A DNA stretch of 64,000 nt from Campanula takesimana (GCA_026119855.1 JAOWBW010000564.1:1-64000), one strand, 5' to 3'. Numbered from the stretch's first letter, positions 1 through 11,659 are shown. Notes: generated by a model from the letters alone, not told the origin. Translations and numbers: made by a program.

Positions 1-454
1 ATTTCCATTTTTGTTCTTGATCAATAACAAAATGAACATTCATTTCGGGATCTATTCATATCATACCTACCCATAATGCAATACCAATGAACCAGTAATC
101 TTGAACTGAATAGTCAAAGAGAGCCTGATGCTTTTGCAAGAACTAGGTTTAGGGTTATATTTTTTATTTTATTTTATTTTTTTTCAATTTTGTTCATTTC
201 CCAAGATCTTTCCTGAGGGGACCATTGAATATTATAGACTCAATTTACAAAATATCGGGCTGAAAATATGAGTTTATAAGTACTCGTGTCAGAGTTAGGG
301 CTTAAGCATGCAACATAGGGTTCAGAAATCTCTTTTGGGACCACTTCTTCAATATCTTCCTCAAAACAGAGTTGCCAATTACTACAATATATTGAAAACC
401 TTAATCTTTTCTCTGTCTCTCTTTATATATAAATGTAGATACATACCTGCATAC

Positions 455-497
<43 letters not shown>

Positions 498-1195
498 CAC
501 CACCAAAGAACAGTTGAATGTGGCTTTCTCATCAGAGAAAAAGACACTGAAAAATAATATTAAACAAGAAAGGACGAGTAATATGCAAATATACAGTTGA
601 ATGTGGCTTGCGCATAAAGCATTCATATCAGTCCAATGAGTTACTAGCATTCTTTATTTTTCTTATATAATCAAATTAATAATTAGATTACCAAATTATG
701 TCATGGATGATGCAAAATGAACATTGATAAAGGCAAATTACTGTCACAACCTAGAAGCACATGAGCACGCAACGAGAAAGACAAATTAAGTGTTATCACA
801 TCTCAATACATTAAAGCAACTAGTAGCTATTATACATCATAACATATTCATCGGTTTTATTGGAAAGTTCCTGCTTACATAGGTAAGTTAAAGGTTCTAG
901 ACAAGAAATTAAGGTCGCGGTCCTCTAACCTTCAGCTCCGTCCCCTGAAGGAAGGAAATATATATAGCACCTTGGTAGGTGACTGTCAAATGATTAATTT
1001 GAATGAGGCTACAAGCCACCAGGTGCACCCCTTTTCAATGGTACCACACATGAGCTCTTCATGTGAGGTGCAATGTAGTGTATCGCCTAAACAATATGTT
1101 ACTACCTCTCTATGTTTAACTCACAATTAATCATAGTAAATATATTTTGATAAATAAATAATCAAACTCAATTGATTATATGATGTATACAAAAG
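1..1195. other. AT-rich non-genic flank
   Basis: I see no coding sequence, RNA gene or complete transposon in this stretch. It holds poly-T tracts near 160-185, a compound microsatellite (listed separately) and a short direct duplication of the string ACAGTTGAATGTGGCTT near 510 and 593. It is probably intergenic plant DNA next to the copia-like element that begins near 1200. Confidence 0.5.
456..500. repeat. Compound (TC)n/(CA)n microsatellite
   Basis: About eleven TC units (456-477) run directly into about ten CA units (477-497). This is a typical compound dinucleotide repeat. The reading frames across it encode only low-complexity SL and HT repeats and are not genes. Confidence 0.95.
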
Positions 1196-1199
1196 ACCT

Positions 1200-2285
1200 G
1201 AGCACAGGCAGCCCAATACAAAGCTCATCAGCTAAGCTGCTCTGTTTTCATTCAAGCCAACAGTCAAGTCAGTACATGATCCACCTATCATCTATACATC
1301 CAACAAACTAAAGAACTACCTGTTACAGACTCCCTCTACCACAAATGAATTATCAAGATGATAAATACAAACAAGCTTCAACAGCTAAAGGCTTACAAGC
1401 CCAACAGCTAAGCTCCCCTGCTTCAACAGCTAAGACTGATCTTCTTCAACAGCTATCCCCACGTCATCAGATCCTTGAAGAATGATTATTCCAATGTTAC
1501 CAATCATTGGAATAACTCATATTGAAGCCTGTTCAAGTGTGAATACACCTTCCCTTTCCTTGACAACCTGTATATAAAGGAATGACAAACAGTTAGTCAA
1601 AGTCAAAGACAAGTCATTAATTCTCTGTACCATTGTTCCCCAAACGGCTACTAGTGTACCCTTGCCCCCCAACGGCTATATCCCCTCCCTTATATAAAGG
1701 AGTATACTGGCATTTTGTCAAGTGACTCCTTATACCCTCTACAGCCTTTTTACACCATTACAATCCTTTGTAGCCTCACTGCACTCTCACTCTGTAGTCT
1801 TAAATATTTGCATATACCCCTGCAAATATTGTGCCTCTTTGGACCCAGTTACAACCCACTTACAGCCAGCTAACAGCCAAGCTATTTTCTTTTGTAAACA
1901 CACTTGTGATATTTTTATTTTCTTTTTCTCGCTTTGAAAGAAGAAACCTTAATTGAAGTATCAATTAAGTAGAGGGGGTTCAAAGGAACTTGCCTTATCA
2001 ATTCTTGTAACTCTTATTTAAAGAGAATATTATAGTGGATTGATCTCACTGTTACAACAGTGGGGGTGGATGTAAGTGAATGGTTTTGCCTCTGAACCGC
2101 TTTAAAATACTGTGTACACTCTTGTCTCTACACTAACACACACATACACCTTGTCCTTTTATTTATTTATTCATTTTTATTCTGCTACACATTTCTTTTA
2201 TTTATTATTCCTCAACAGCTAACCTCAAACAGTTAGGTGTCTAAGTTTTAATTATTCTGTTCATTTAGTTAAACAGGGCCTTTCA
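1200..2285 (+). mobile_element. Probable 5' LTR of copia-like element X (left edge uncertain)
   Basis: This stretch lies directly upstream of a copia-type primer-binding site and ends in CA at about 2285. It has two TATA-like motifs (TATATAAAGG near 1570, TTATATAAAGGAG near 1690), as expected of an LTR promoter. The matching 3' LTR is not in the window, so the left edge cannot be fixed and 1200 is an estimate. The motif CAACAGCTAAG recurs several times between 1379 and 1450 and reappears in the downstream ORF of the same element. Confidence 0.4.
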
Positions 2286-2287
2286 AT

Positions 2288-2299
2288 TGGCATCAGAGC
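2288..2299 (+). other. Primer-binding site of element X
   Basis: TGGCATCAGAGC differs at one base from TGGTATCAGAGC, the usual Ty1/copia site complementary to the 3' end of initiator tRNA-Met. It sits 2 bp after the putative LTR end and about 30 bp before the gag reading frame, the expected order for a + strand copia element. Confidence 0.75.
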
Positions 2300-2329
2300 T
2301 TGGATTCACCATATAGAGTCTAACAACTT

Positions 2330-4470
2330 GTGAAAGATCCATTCAACCCACCATGCCTCAACCAAGAAGAAACAAATGAAAATGACATTCCACACATTGA
2401 TGATTGTGGTTCTTTTGAGATTTATTCCTCAAAAATTAAAACCTATTTAGATGCTAATAGCATATGGAACTGGTATGTCCTAGAAAATGAAGTTGAACCT
2501 CCCACTCAAGCAGATGCTAATGGAGGAGGAAGCAAAACCAAATCTCCTGAAGACTGGACTGATGCTCAAAGACAACTTATGACTGCTAACTTAAAAGTTA
2601 AAAATATTCTGCAGAAAAGTGTGAATGACTCCCTAGCTCAAGAAATAGCTAAAGTACCAAGTGCTAAAGGAGCATGGGACTAATTAACACCAAGTTCACT
2701 AAACACACCAGTGGTAGAACTCAAAATCTGTATAACTTATTAAGACAGTTAGACAACTTCAAATTCTATCCTGGAGAGAAGTGAGTGCTGCAAGACCAAG
2801 ATTTGAAGATCTTGTAAGAGCCATCTCAGACCATGGCAATACCTTTAAACAATCTGATCTATGCTTAAAAATCTACTCTAATCTCCCTCAAGAGTATGAG
2901 AAAGTTGCCCTTCCCATTAGAGAAGGAGCTGAATGGAGTAGTATGACCATAGAACAGTACTTTGGTAAGCTTGAAGCCTATGAACTAGAAGGAATAATCA
3001 AAATTCAAACCAGCATCCATAATATCTCAAACCCTTGCCCTTGTAGCTCAAAAGCAAACCCAGAAACATTTCTCCCAACAGGACATTGACACCCTTGTTA
3101 TCAATGCCCTACAAAAACTGAACATAACCCCTAAACAAGAATCTAAACCTATCTCTCAAGAAGACATCCCAAGCCTTATCTCCATGGCTGTCAGAAATGC
3201 CATGAAATATCAAAAGAAAACTTTTGATAGAAGATATAGCCCTTCCCCATCCAACCCAATGCAAGAAGTTGTTAAAAAGAACATTGAGTGTTACAACTGT
3301 GGTAAACTAGATCACTATGCTGCAGATTGTAAAGAACCTAAGAAACCAAGAGAAAATTCAAAAAGAATGACTTACTCTAAAGAAGTTATTCATATCTTTA
3401 GGTGCAATTGTTACAATTGTGTCAAGGCTAAGAATGACAAAAATAAAGAACAAGTCATGCTTGCTGATTCATCTAGGTTTAGTGATGAAGAATTTGATTC
3501 ATCAGACTCAGATGGTGAGGAAGAAAAAAGCATTACTATGTTTGTTTGCACAGGAATGTGAAGACTCAGATAATGAAGAGGACCTAGAAGCCTTAGCTGC
3601 TGCTGAAGAACTCAAAGAGGTACATAACTTTAACTCTCTTAACATTGATAGTTTTAAAAATTTAGTTTGCACCCTCTTGATTCAAAAGAAGAAACAAGAC
3701 TCTTGCTTTGCTGCCCTCATCACTGAAAACCTTGAGCAATCAAAAAACCATTGAAAATCTCAAATCTCTAAACACTAACCTTGAAACCACCAAAAAGGAT
3801 CTAGAGGACAAATGTCAAAAACTTGAAAATGACATACTTAGCTCAACAAAGACTGATTGTTCTGAGTACCAAAAGGATAATGAACAGGAAATGAGTACCT
3901 TGGTAGAAGAAAATAATGCCTTAAAAAGCAAAATTAATTCCTGGAACAAATCAAACAATGCTTTATCCATGTATCACTTAATGAAATACATGCTGGGGAC
4001 AGATTTGGAATAGGAGCTGAAAATCCCACACTCAAAACCTACACTCCACCTACTGGTGATAGAGCTGTAGAGACTATGATTCTACAAAGTCTCAACTCAT
4101 TCTCTACCAAGAAACCATCTTACCCTATTCAAATAAAGGAAGATGTGTATAAACAGAGAAGTAAGGAGAGTAAATTAAAAGTGGATTCTCCCAAAATTCC
4201 TAATTCTCAAGCTTCCACTAGCACTGATGATATTAAATCTCAGAAAAAGAAGCAAGAACAGAAGCCTAGAAAGCCTAGACAAGCCAGAAAGCCAAGACAA
4301 GCTGAACATCCAAGACAAGCTGAACAGCCAAGGCAATCTGGACAGCCAAAACAGGTTAGACAGCAGAGGCACTCTAGGCAACCTAGACAAAATTGGCAAT
4401 ATTCCAATGGTAAAAGCCATGCTTATCAGTCCCAAAATTCCTCACCTAGATCATCATACCACTCATAAAA
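2330..4470 (+). pseudogene. Copia-type gag of element X, frameshifted
   Basis: The reading is broken into successive open frames (2330-2683, 2781-3089, 3184-3561, then overlapping frames to 4468). The first two resemble the UBN2-type gag of plant copia elements (the segment around NIWNWY-type and MTANLKVKNIL residues). A CCHC zinc knuckle (CYNCGKLDHYAADC) lies at 3289-3330. It is followed by an acidic stretch, a lysine/glutamate-rich probable coiled coil (3708-4013) and a basic RQ/PRQ repeat tail (4255-4400) encoded by a short tandem repeat of about 15 bp. Gag would package the RNA and form virus-like particles in the cytoplasm. At least three frameshifts or stops make this copy non-functional as read. 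No protease, integrase or reverse transcriptase follows, so X looks non-autonomous. Confidence 0.7.
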
Positions 4471-5457
4471 ACCCAGACATCAATCTCACTTTTATCAACC
4501 AAATTACAGAAATCAAAGCCAATACAATACTGGACACCTATACACCTCTCCTCAACCCTTCACATTGACACCCTACATGATGCAAATCATGTCCTACTAT
4601 AACACCCTTAACCAGTTCTTCAAAATAAGATCAGGTGGCAAGGCCAGGATACCAAAGAAAGTCTAATCCTTTGGACCCAAAAAGAATAAAGGGTGATCTA
4701 GAGGAAGCTGTTCAACTTCCTCATACAACTGATGATCACTCTGTATGGTATATGACCTATACTCTCTTTCAAACTTCTCCCTCTCTGTCTCCTCTCCTAC
4801 AGGAATTGTAAAAATCTATTTTTTAGCAGTTTGTGCCATTTTCTTGGGACTAAACTTAGAGGAAAGCCTTCCCATTTATTCAAAGAAGTGAACTGAGTAT
4901 ATGTTCTACAGCTAAAAATAAAGAAAACAAATTGAGTGTGATTATTCAGCTAAGTGCATATTTCTTTTATAAACAAAGAATTTATGTTGGTCCATAATAG
5001 GGTATGGCTATAGACTTAGCTGTTGAACAAATTTTATGTCCGAAATATCAACTAATTTGACCACCAAATCTGTACTATTAGTACAAAGGTGTGGCAATTA
5101 TGATAAGTGATGGTCAATATTAAATTTGTAATGTGTTATGTTATATTTAGCACCTTACTTTCCTTAAATAGCCGCCCGCTATTTCTGGAAATAAATGATA
5201 TAACATTTACTTCTATTCTATTTACTGTTCACTTAAAAAGTAAAAGAGGATAACTGTCATATCATCTTAACGGCTACCTTTAAATCCCCACGTCGCCTCT
5301 CTCTTCCAAAATATAACCGTTGTCCCGACCTTCTAAACCATGATCTATTTACTTCCAATACCCCTCATATAATCAGAAACAATAAACCCCTTCGAATTTC
5401 TTATCGACTTCGCATCCTCTGTTTCAAACCCTAGCCCCTGTTTTCACTTCCTTTTCT
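4471..5457 (+). other. Non-coding spacer of element X upstream of its second ORF
   Basis: No pol domain can be read here in any frame. The last 300 bp resemble a promoter plus leader: AACGGCTACC, TATAA-like strings near 5310 and 5370, a leader with AAACCCTAGCCCC near 5430 (common in plant 5' UTRs), and a pyrimidine-rich run ending TTTTCTAG at about 5459 that could be a splice acceptor. I infer that the second ORF may have its own promoter. This is not proven. Confidence 0.35.
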
Positions 5458-5568
5458 AGAAATCAATAGCTCATTCTGAAGATTCTCATGGATATTACAT
5501 TGAAAGTGACTTCTTTGAAAGTGAAGTAGGAACCTATGTCAAGGAAATACTAGAAAACAATGGCCTTC
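5458..5568 (+). pseudogene. 5' fragment of unidentified ORF2 of element X, cut by insertion of A
   Basis: An open frame runs from just after a possible splice acceptor through HGYYIESDFFESEV and KEILENNG to the insertion point of element A. Skipping A and one copy of its 5-bp target duplication, the same frame resumes at about 27800 (LLNMLSAQNP). The interruption is therefore a clean transposon insertion in coding sequence. No in-frame ATG is visible, so the true start lies upstream, perhaps in another exon. I do not recognise the family. Confidence 0.6.
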
Positions 5569-6603
5569 TGTAGACACCCCGCTTTGGACCTCTCACCCCG
5601 ATTGCATACATAGTATTTTTATTTAACTTGTTTTTGTTAATTTCTGTTACTTCCATTAAGTTCCTAACTGATTCTGTTAGTTTTGGACTAAACTGCATAA
5701 CAGAATTTAACTTGTTTTTGATTTTCTTTTATTTATTTCATTTATTATTTTATTTATCTTATTTCCTATTGGTCAATTCTATCTCACATGGATTGATCAT
5801 TTTCCCTCTAACCTTTCCCTCTCTTTTCTACCTATAAAAACCTCTCATTTCTACCTTAGAAAGGGACCTCAACATTTTCTCTCTAGCCAAGGACTCTCTT
5901 TTTGGACCTCAACTTTGATTCACAAACTACACTATACACAAATTCTCCCAATAAGAGTTCTTAACAACAAGACTCTACACAAATTGTTCTACAACAATTT
6001 CCCTACAACAACACCATTTTCAAGTCCAAGTTGAAGTCCTCTTTCTTAAGGTACTTTATTCTTCTTCTCTCATTTACATGTCTTAGTAATGTATGCAATC
6101 CCCATCAATTGGGACATGACCAAATGACCACTTTACTACATTAAAGTTGATTAAGGTTATCTCCCTACATTTTAATCTCTACTTTAATTTACCATTCTTT
6201 TCTTAATATAATTGTTAGAATAGTTTGACATATAATCTTTACCATTAAATAAATAAAACAATTCTCTTTTATTTTCCTTTGTAAATTTTCCCCTTTCTTT
6301 CCATTGTAATTGTTAGCACTTCTTACATTAATAATGAAGGACTTTTCTTTTTAGTATTAGAACACCAAAAGTAGCAAGACCCGCGTAAGCGGGGCGGAGT
6401 GGGTGTTTAAGTACTTCCCACTCCGTCACCTAACCCCCGAACCCCTCATCTCAAGAATCTTTGGTTTCGTAATCAATAAAATAGCTATTTTCTTAGGTTT
6501 TCTCGCGTTCCTCTAAAACGTGGGTGGCGACTCTTAAAATCAAGTAGACATCCTAGGTAATTCACGCGCTCTAGCCAAGCCGTGGTTCCCCGGGGTATCT
6601 ACA
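5569..6603 (+). repeat. 5' LTR of element A (1035 bp, internally deleted)
   Basis: Begins TGTAGACACC and ends GGGGTATCTACA. A TATA box (TATAAAAA) is at 5833-5840. Compared with the 3' LTR it lacks roughly 235-300 bp between about 5725 and 5735, exactly where the 3' LTR carries the GC-rich module (26704-26780). It also has about 40 bp near 5940-5985 that the 3' copy lacks. The copies differ by scattered substitutions too, so the insertion is not very recent. Confidence 0.9.
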
Positions 6604-7028
6604 GTGGCGACTCCGTTGGGGATTCCTTGAGGGTTAAACTTGTGTTTCTGTTCATAATTCACTTTTCTGGGCATTCTGGAAATTGACATGGGAAGCGCGC
6701 GCCTCGGACCTTCATGGTCCAAAGCGCACGCGTCCCGCGTCATGCACATATCTCCTATAAATTGCTCACTATCGAGTCGCACAAGTCCAACCCCAAACCC
6801 GTCGAGGCCCGTCCTAGAAAGTTTCAAGCTCCACTCGACCTTGACTCTTCTGAAGCGGTAAACCTCAGCCCGTGGCGTAGTTCACGACTACATGCCAGGG
6901 GTGGCCTTTAAGCCTCTCTTTAGCTGAGCACAAACCACACAATTCTAGTTAGGGCCTAACACTCCGTGACTCAAGTCGGTTTCCAAGTGCCGAGATTTCC
7001 CTAAACTAATGTCTTCAAATCATACATG
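6604..7028 (+). other. Primer-binding site and leader of element A
   Basis: TGGCGACTCCGTTGGGGA at 6605-6622 starts one base after the LTR. It matches the site in B except for T instead of C at one position. Its complement ends TCGCCA, as expected of a tRNA 3' end, and it resembles the tRNA-Arg-type sites described for Ogre/Tat elements (from memory, not searched). The leader matches the leader of B (minus strand, about 18830-19697) and includes a GC-rich patch near 6690-6745. Element B interrupts it at ACATG (7024-7028), and the leader resumes at 19789. Confidence 0.75.
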
Positions 7029-8009
7029 TGTAGATACCCCGGGTGGGAACACCACGGCCTTAGGCTCGGGCGCGTGATGTTATCCTAGGATGTCTAACTT
7101 GATTTTAGATTGTTTTAGAGTCGCCACCTATGTTTTGAGGAACATAAGAAAAACCTATTGATTGTAGCCTAAGTTTTAGTTACGAAAACAGAGATTCTTT
7201 GTTTTGAGGTCCGGGGGTTAGATTACGAGATGGGAAGTACCGAAACACCCATCTCGCCCAACTTAAGTTGGTCTTGCTTGATCAAAATCTACATAAATGA
7301 AAATGTTCTTCTTCTTCTTCTTCTTCTTTAAGTCATAAAAATGGGGGGGTTTAAAATATGATTTGGAATGTAGGAGATAACTCCTTAACCAACCTCAATG
7401 AGATGAGGTGATCATTAGAGTCATGTCCCAAAATGATTTGGGTGATTGCACATTTGATTAAAGTAAAAGAGAGAGAGGAGATGAAGTAAAACAAGGAATG
7501 AAAAGATGGACTTTTACCTACAATTTGAAGAACTTCAAACGTTGCTTGATGAGATCCTTGGAGAACCTTTAGAAAGTGATTTTTTGTCTAGTTTTCGATC
7601 CTTGAAAATGGAGGTAAAGAGAGGTTTTTATAGGTGAAAGAGGGGTGTTTTTGGTGCCAAAACTCAGTCACCAAGAAATCCTTCCCGGGCAAAATCCTGT
7701 AAATTGAGCAAGGGAGGGAATCCTGGCCAGAAATCTGTAACTGACGCCCAGAGGCGCGCGCTTCCTGCTTTGGGGGCGGGAGGCGCGCGCGCCTGGCTCC
7801 TCCTGTCGGAGGCGCGCGACTCAGAGAAGGCAATTTTGACAGAATGGACTAGAAAGTCAGCCCTGTTATTCAGTTTAGTCCCTGGACTTAACGAAGTCAG
7901 TCAGGAACTTAACGGAAGTGACAGGAACTCACGAGGAACACTAAAAATGGGGAGAAACACAAAATCAAATGTGCAATCGGGGTGAGAGGTCCAAGGCGGG
8001 GTGTCTACA
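7029..8009 (-). repeat. 3' LTR of element B (981 bp)
   Basis: On the + strand it reads TGTAGATACCCCGG... to ...GCGGGGTGTCTACA, i.e. the LTR in minus orientation. The TATA box (TATAAAAA on minus) is at 7626-7633. A GC-rich module of three GCGCGC boxes lies at about 7745-7826, roughly 110 bp upstream of the TATA box on the minus strand. A CTT microsatellite is near 7309-7329. It is closely related to the LTR of C at 31379-32350. Confidence 0.9.
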
Positions 8010-8018
8010 GAGCCCCTC
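8010..8018 (-). other. Polypurine tract of element B
   Basis: GAGCCCCTC on the + strand reads GAGGGGCTC on the minus strand, directly abutting the 3' LTR. The identical string precedes the 3' LTRs of A (26520-26528) and E (49413-49421). It would prime plus-strand DNA synthesis. Confidence 0.8.
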
Positions 8019-8186
8019 GGTGACGTGGATTGCAAAGAAAAACGCGTCGACGAAAGTTAAAACACCCGCCGAAGACATCACCAAAAAAGACAAAGACTCG
8101 ATGAAATCAGGAATTTGAGATTGTGAGAGATAGTGGTGCGCTCCCTGTGTGAGCGGCTTTTGTTGATAGAGGGGGGTGGCATGATC

Positions 8187-9450
8187 CGTTAGGTGAACCT
8201 GCCGGCTGAATGTTTTGAATGAGGCCGTTAGTGAACCTTCTGATGAATCCGTTAGTGAATCCTTTGGATGAGTCCGTTGGTGAACCCTTGTTGACGAATC
8301 CCTTGGTGAATCCGTTTGATGAACCCGTTAGTGAATCCCTTGGATGAGTCCGTTGGTGAACCTTGTTGACGAATCCGTTTGATGAATCCGTTAGTGAATC
8401 CCTTGGATGAGTCCGTTGGTGAACCCTTGTTGACGATTCCGTTAGTGAATCCGTTTGATGAATCCGTTAGTGAATCCCTTGGATGAGTCCGTTGGTGAAC
8501 CCTTGTTGACGAATCCGTTAGTGAATCCGTTTGATGAATCCGTTAGTGAATCCCTTGGATGAGTCCGTTGGTGAACCCTTGTTGACGAATCCGTTAGTGA
8601 ATCCGTTTGATGAATCCGTTAGTGAATCCCTTGGATGAGTCCGTTGGTGAACCCTTGTTGACGAATCCGTTAGTGAATCCGTTTGATGAATCCGTTAGTG
8701 AATCCCTTGGATGAGTCCATTGGTGAACCCTTGTTGACGAATCCGTTAGTGAATCCATTTGATGAATCCGTTAGTGAATCCCTTGGATGTGTCCGTTGGT
8801 GAACCCTTGTTGACGAATCCGTTAGTGAATCCGTTTGATGAATCCATTAGTGAATCCCTTGGATGAGTCCGTTGGTGAACCCTTGTTGACGAATCCGTTG
8901 GTGAATCCGTTTGATGAATCCATTAGTGAATCCCTTGGATGAGTCCGTTGGTGAACCCTTGTTGACGAATCCGTTGGTGAATCCGTTTGATGAATCCGTT
9001 AGTGAATCCCTTGGATGAGTCCGTTGGTGAACCCTTGTTGACGAATCCGTTGGTGAATCCGTTTGATGAATCCGTTAGTGAATCCCTTGGATGAGTCCGT
9101 TGGTGAACCCTTTGGATGAGTCCGTTGGTGAACCCTTGTTGACGAATCCGTTGGTGAATCCGTTTGATGAATCCGTTAGTGAATCCCTTGGATGAGTCCG
9201 TTGGTGAACCCTTGTTGACGAATCCGTTGGTGAATCCGTTTGATGAATCCGTTAGTGAATCCCTTGGATGAGTCCGTTGGTGAACCCTTGTTGACGAATC
9301 CGTTGGTGAATCCGTTTGATGAATCCGTTAGTGAATCCGTTTGATGAATCCGTTAGTGAATCCCTTGGATGAGTCCGTTGGTGAACCCTTGTTGATGAGT
9401 CCGTTGATGAACCCTTGTTGACGAATCCGTTAGTGAATCTGTTTGATGAA
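8187..9450. repeat. Minisatellite in the 3' region of element B
   Basis: About 1.26 kb of tandem repeats with a higher-order unit of about 76 bp. Each unit is built from three diverged 24-27-bp subunits with the core GAATCCGTTAGTGAATCC. Units are contiguous and some are missing or duplicated near 9100 and 9330. The array lies between the antisense ORF and the polypurine tract. Frames across it encode only serine/threonine/asparagine/glycine repeats. The core, read as AACGGATTC on the other strand, is shared with the array in A at 25984-26355. Confidence 0.9.
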
Positions 9451-9796
9451 ATATTGCTTTGAAGTCTCGTGCCATTTGGAGTCACACTTGACTTTTGAAT
9501 TGTGGGGTACGGGCACAGTTGACTGCGACCAGAAAAAATGTTCCTGCTGGGGATGAAGTGTTGAGATTGACTTTTGAGGGGGGTGTGGCACCCGTGACAG
9601 AACTTAGGGAGTTCGGATTTTTGAAGAGGACAGCCTACTTATGAGTGGGAGTTTCTATCCTGCTTTCGATTTTTGACGTGCCTTAAGGGCGGACCAGAAA
9701 AGGTGTGCCCAACTGGGTGTCCGAGGATCGGGACAGTGTCTTGATTTAGGCTGGAGATCTCTGACAAGGCCCTTTTCTTCAAGCGATTTAGACCTG

Positions 9797-9880
9797 GGAG
9801 GCGCGCGCCTTCCTATGTGGGCTTGGGACGCGCGCGCGCTTCATACTGCTGTCGGGTGGCGCGCGCGTCTGGGAGGCGGA
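9797..9880 (+). promoter_or_regulatory. GC-rich triple module upstream of antisense ORF
   Basis: Three GCGCGC-rich boxes (near 9801, 9830 and 9859) with 25-30-bp spacing lie about 150-230 bp before the ATG of the antisense ORF. The spacers resemble those of the LTR module at 7745-7826 in the same + strand orientation (shared TTCCT, GGGA and CTGTCGG strings). A promoter or enhancer role is inferred from position only. Confidence 0.4.
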
Positions 9881-10025
9881 ATTCCGGGCTTGATATTTGC
9901 TGACCAAAAGAGCCTCCAACAGCTATAATATCATCTTCTGTTCGACCACTTGATTCTCACAGCTCCTTTCTGCCATTTTTGAACATCATATTATTGATTA
10001 ACTTCGCTTGTGATCAACATTTTCC

Positions 10026-11426
10026 ATGGCTTCCAATTCTTTTGCTCTTGACGCCAAGGTCGTTAGTGTGTATGAAAAGGACTTGGGCACTTTTGTGTAT
10101 TCTTTCAAGACCCATCCCAAGAAGGCCTTCATTAAAGACTTCGGGTTCCGAATTCTTTTCACTTTGCGGACGTTGAAACCGGATTGGGATTTATTGAGAG
10201 CTGCCGCGGCTTTCTGGGATTGCGACAGCCATACTTTCAATCTTTCAGCTAATGAAATGGTGCCGACTGTTGACGATTTCGGGGCCATCCTTGGCGTGCC
10301 TTTGGCCGGTCGGATTGCCGTCCCCAAATATCACCGTGGTGCCATCGACTCTTGGGTTGAGTTACTGAATCTCCCTGTTGAGGATGTGAGGAAGATGTTG
10401 CACGGTGCCGTGATTGACGTAACTGAGTTGCCGATGTTCTTTAGTTTGCACTCGGAGGACCCGGTGGTTCAATCTTTCAAAAGAAATGCCATGGCTGTTT
10501 GTCTCTTCAGCGAAGTACTGTTTGTTACACCTTTCGGGACTGCGGACGCGCAGTTGGCTGAGATCATTTTGCAAGCTAAGGACCAGCGATTCAGTGTAAT
10601 TCCTCTTATTGTAGGGGAGACGTTGCATGGTCTTGATGAGTTACACAGGACGGGCAAGATGTGTCGGGGAAGCCCTTTGCTCTTGACCATATGGCTCCGA
10701 GAACACTTCAGAATTTATTCTCCGGATGGTGATTTGTCTCCTTTTGCTGTTCATAGGAGGAAGTTGTTGATCCGGGATTTATCTGAAGAGGATTGGAAGA
10801 AATTCTTTGCCTCTCGGGTGACCGTCGATATTGAGTGGTGTCCTCCTTCTTGGGGTCTTCGTCCTTTTGTGGAATGGACTCTTGGTTTTCAGCACGTGGT
10901 TGTGCCTGGTTTGAGGGATTCTTCCTTTTACCAGCCAGAGCGGGTTCTGCGGCAGTTTGGTCGCCAACAGACAATTCCTTTTCCGAGGGATGGAATGCTT
11001 CGTCCAGTTGCTTACATGGGTCCTGACTTCTCGAGTGAGCTTCAATCGGCTTGGGGAGATGACCGCAATCGTTGGGCTTTCGCTCCTCTGCATCGGGGGA
11101 GTGTCTTCCTTCCCGAGATCTACTTGGATTATTTATTTGGCACCCTTTACCGTGGCACCACTTGGGTTGATGTGCTTCGTGCCGAGTTGTTGGGACAGGG
11201 TTTTGAGCCTAGCAGCACTTTGAGATATAGAGAGGCTGCTGTTGATTCGAGTAACATTCTTGCTGACCCTTTCGGTACTCCTTTGGATGACTTTTATTCT
11301 AGGAGACGTATTGCAGCACAGAAGGTTTCGGTGCGTATTAGTGCTCCTTCGTTACCCAAGAAGAAAAGGATTGAGAGACGATCGGGCGGTCCTTTGAAAG
11401 CCAAGAGAAAATTGGATTTTTCTTAG
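10026..11426 (+). CDS. Antisense ORF of element B, plant-mobile-domain-like protein (466 aa)
   Basis: This uninterrupted 466-codon frame lies antisense to gag-pol between integrase and the 3' LTR. The start MASNSFALDAK follows a leader with the GC-rich module and no closer in-frame ATG. The segment around residues 65-95 (FWDCDSHTFNLS, then TVDDFGAILGVPL) resembles the N-terminal part of plant mobile domain / DUF7745-type proteins, a group linked to transposons. A later block (YLDYLFGTLYRG, about residue 368) is followed by a basic tail (KKKRIERR, KAKRK) that could be a nuclear localisation signal. A polyadenylation-like AATAAA is near 11530. Function is unknown; antisense ORFs of this kind are known in Tat elements. 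It is intact although gag-pol of B is broken, and the same ORF in C is frameshifted. Confidence 0.75.
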   Translation: MASNSFALDAKVVSVYEKDLGTFVYSFKTHPKKAFIKDFGFRILFTLRTLKPDWDLLRAAAAFWDCDSHTFNLSANEMVPTVDDFGAILGVPLAGRIAVPKYHRGAIDSWVELLNLPVEDVRKMLHGAVIDVTELPMFFSLHSEDPVVQSFKRNAMAVCLFSEVLFVTPFGTADAQLAEIILQAKDQRFSVIPLIVGETLHGLDELHRTGKMCRGSPLLLTIWLREHFRIYSPDGDLSPFAVHRRKLLIRDLSEEDWKKFFASRVTVDIEWCPPSWGLRPFVEWTLGFQHVVVPGLRDSSFYQPERVLRQFGRQQTIPFPRDGMLRPVAYMGPDFSSELQSAWGDDRNRWAFAPLHRGSVFLPEIYLDYLFGTLYRGTTWVDVLRAELLGQGFEPSSTLRYREAAVDSSNILADPFGTPLDDFYSRRRIAAQKVSVRISAPSLPKKKRIERRSGGPLKAKRKLDFS

Positions 11427-11659
11427 TACCCTAAGAGATTGCAATTAGACCACTTTGTTTTAGGATTTAATATTTTGATGTCTTTTGTTGCTCAATAAAT
11501 CCGTTGTAATGGTTTGAATAATTCATTGAATGAATAAAAATTGCATTTTGTTATTTGAAGTGAATTGGGTATTTTTGATATGTTTTAGACCGCACCCGAA
11601 GGTTGCCTACGTTCCTCCATTTGGGAGGCTCAGGTCTTCGTAGTTCAAACAAACAAAGA

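Noticed and set aside
4175..4435. Minus-strand frame rich in leucine and arginine opposite the gag tail
   Set aside because: Shadow of the PRQ/QPRQ-encoding repeat on the + strand.
8187..9450. Repeat array that might be taken for a CRISPR array
   Set aside because: Units are contiguous and diverged without unique spacers, and the context is a plant retrotransposon. It is a minisatellite.
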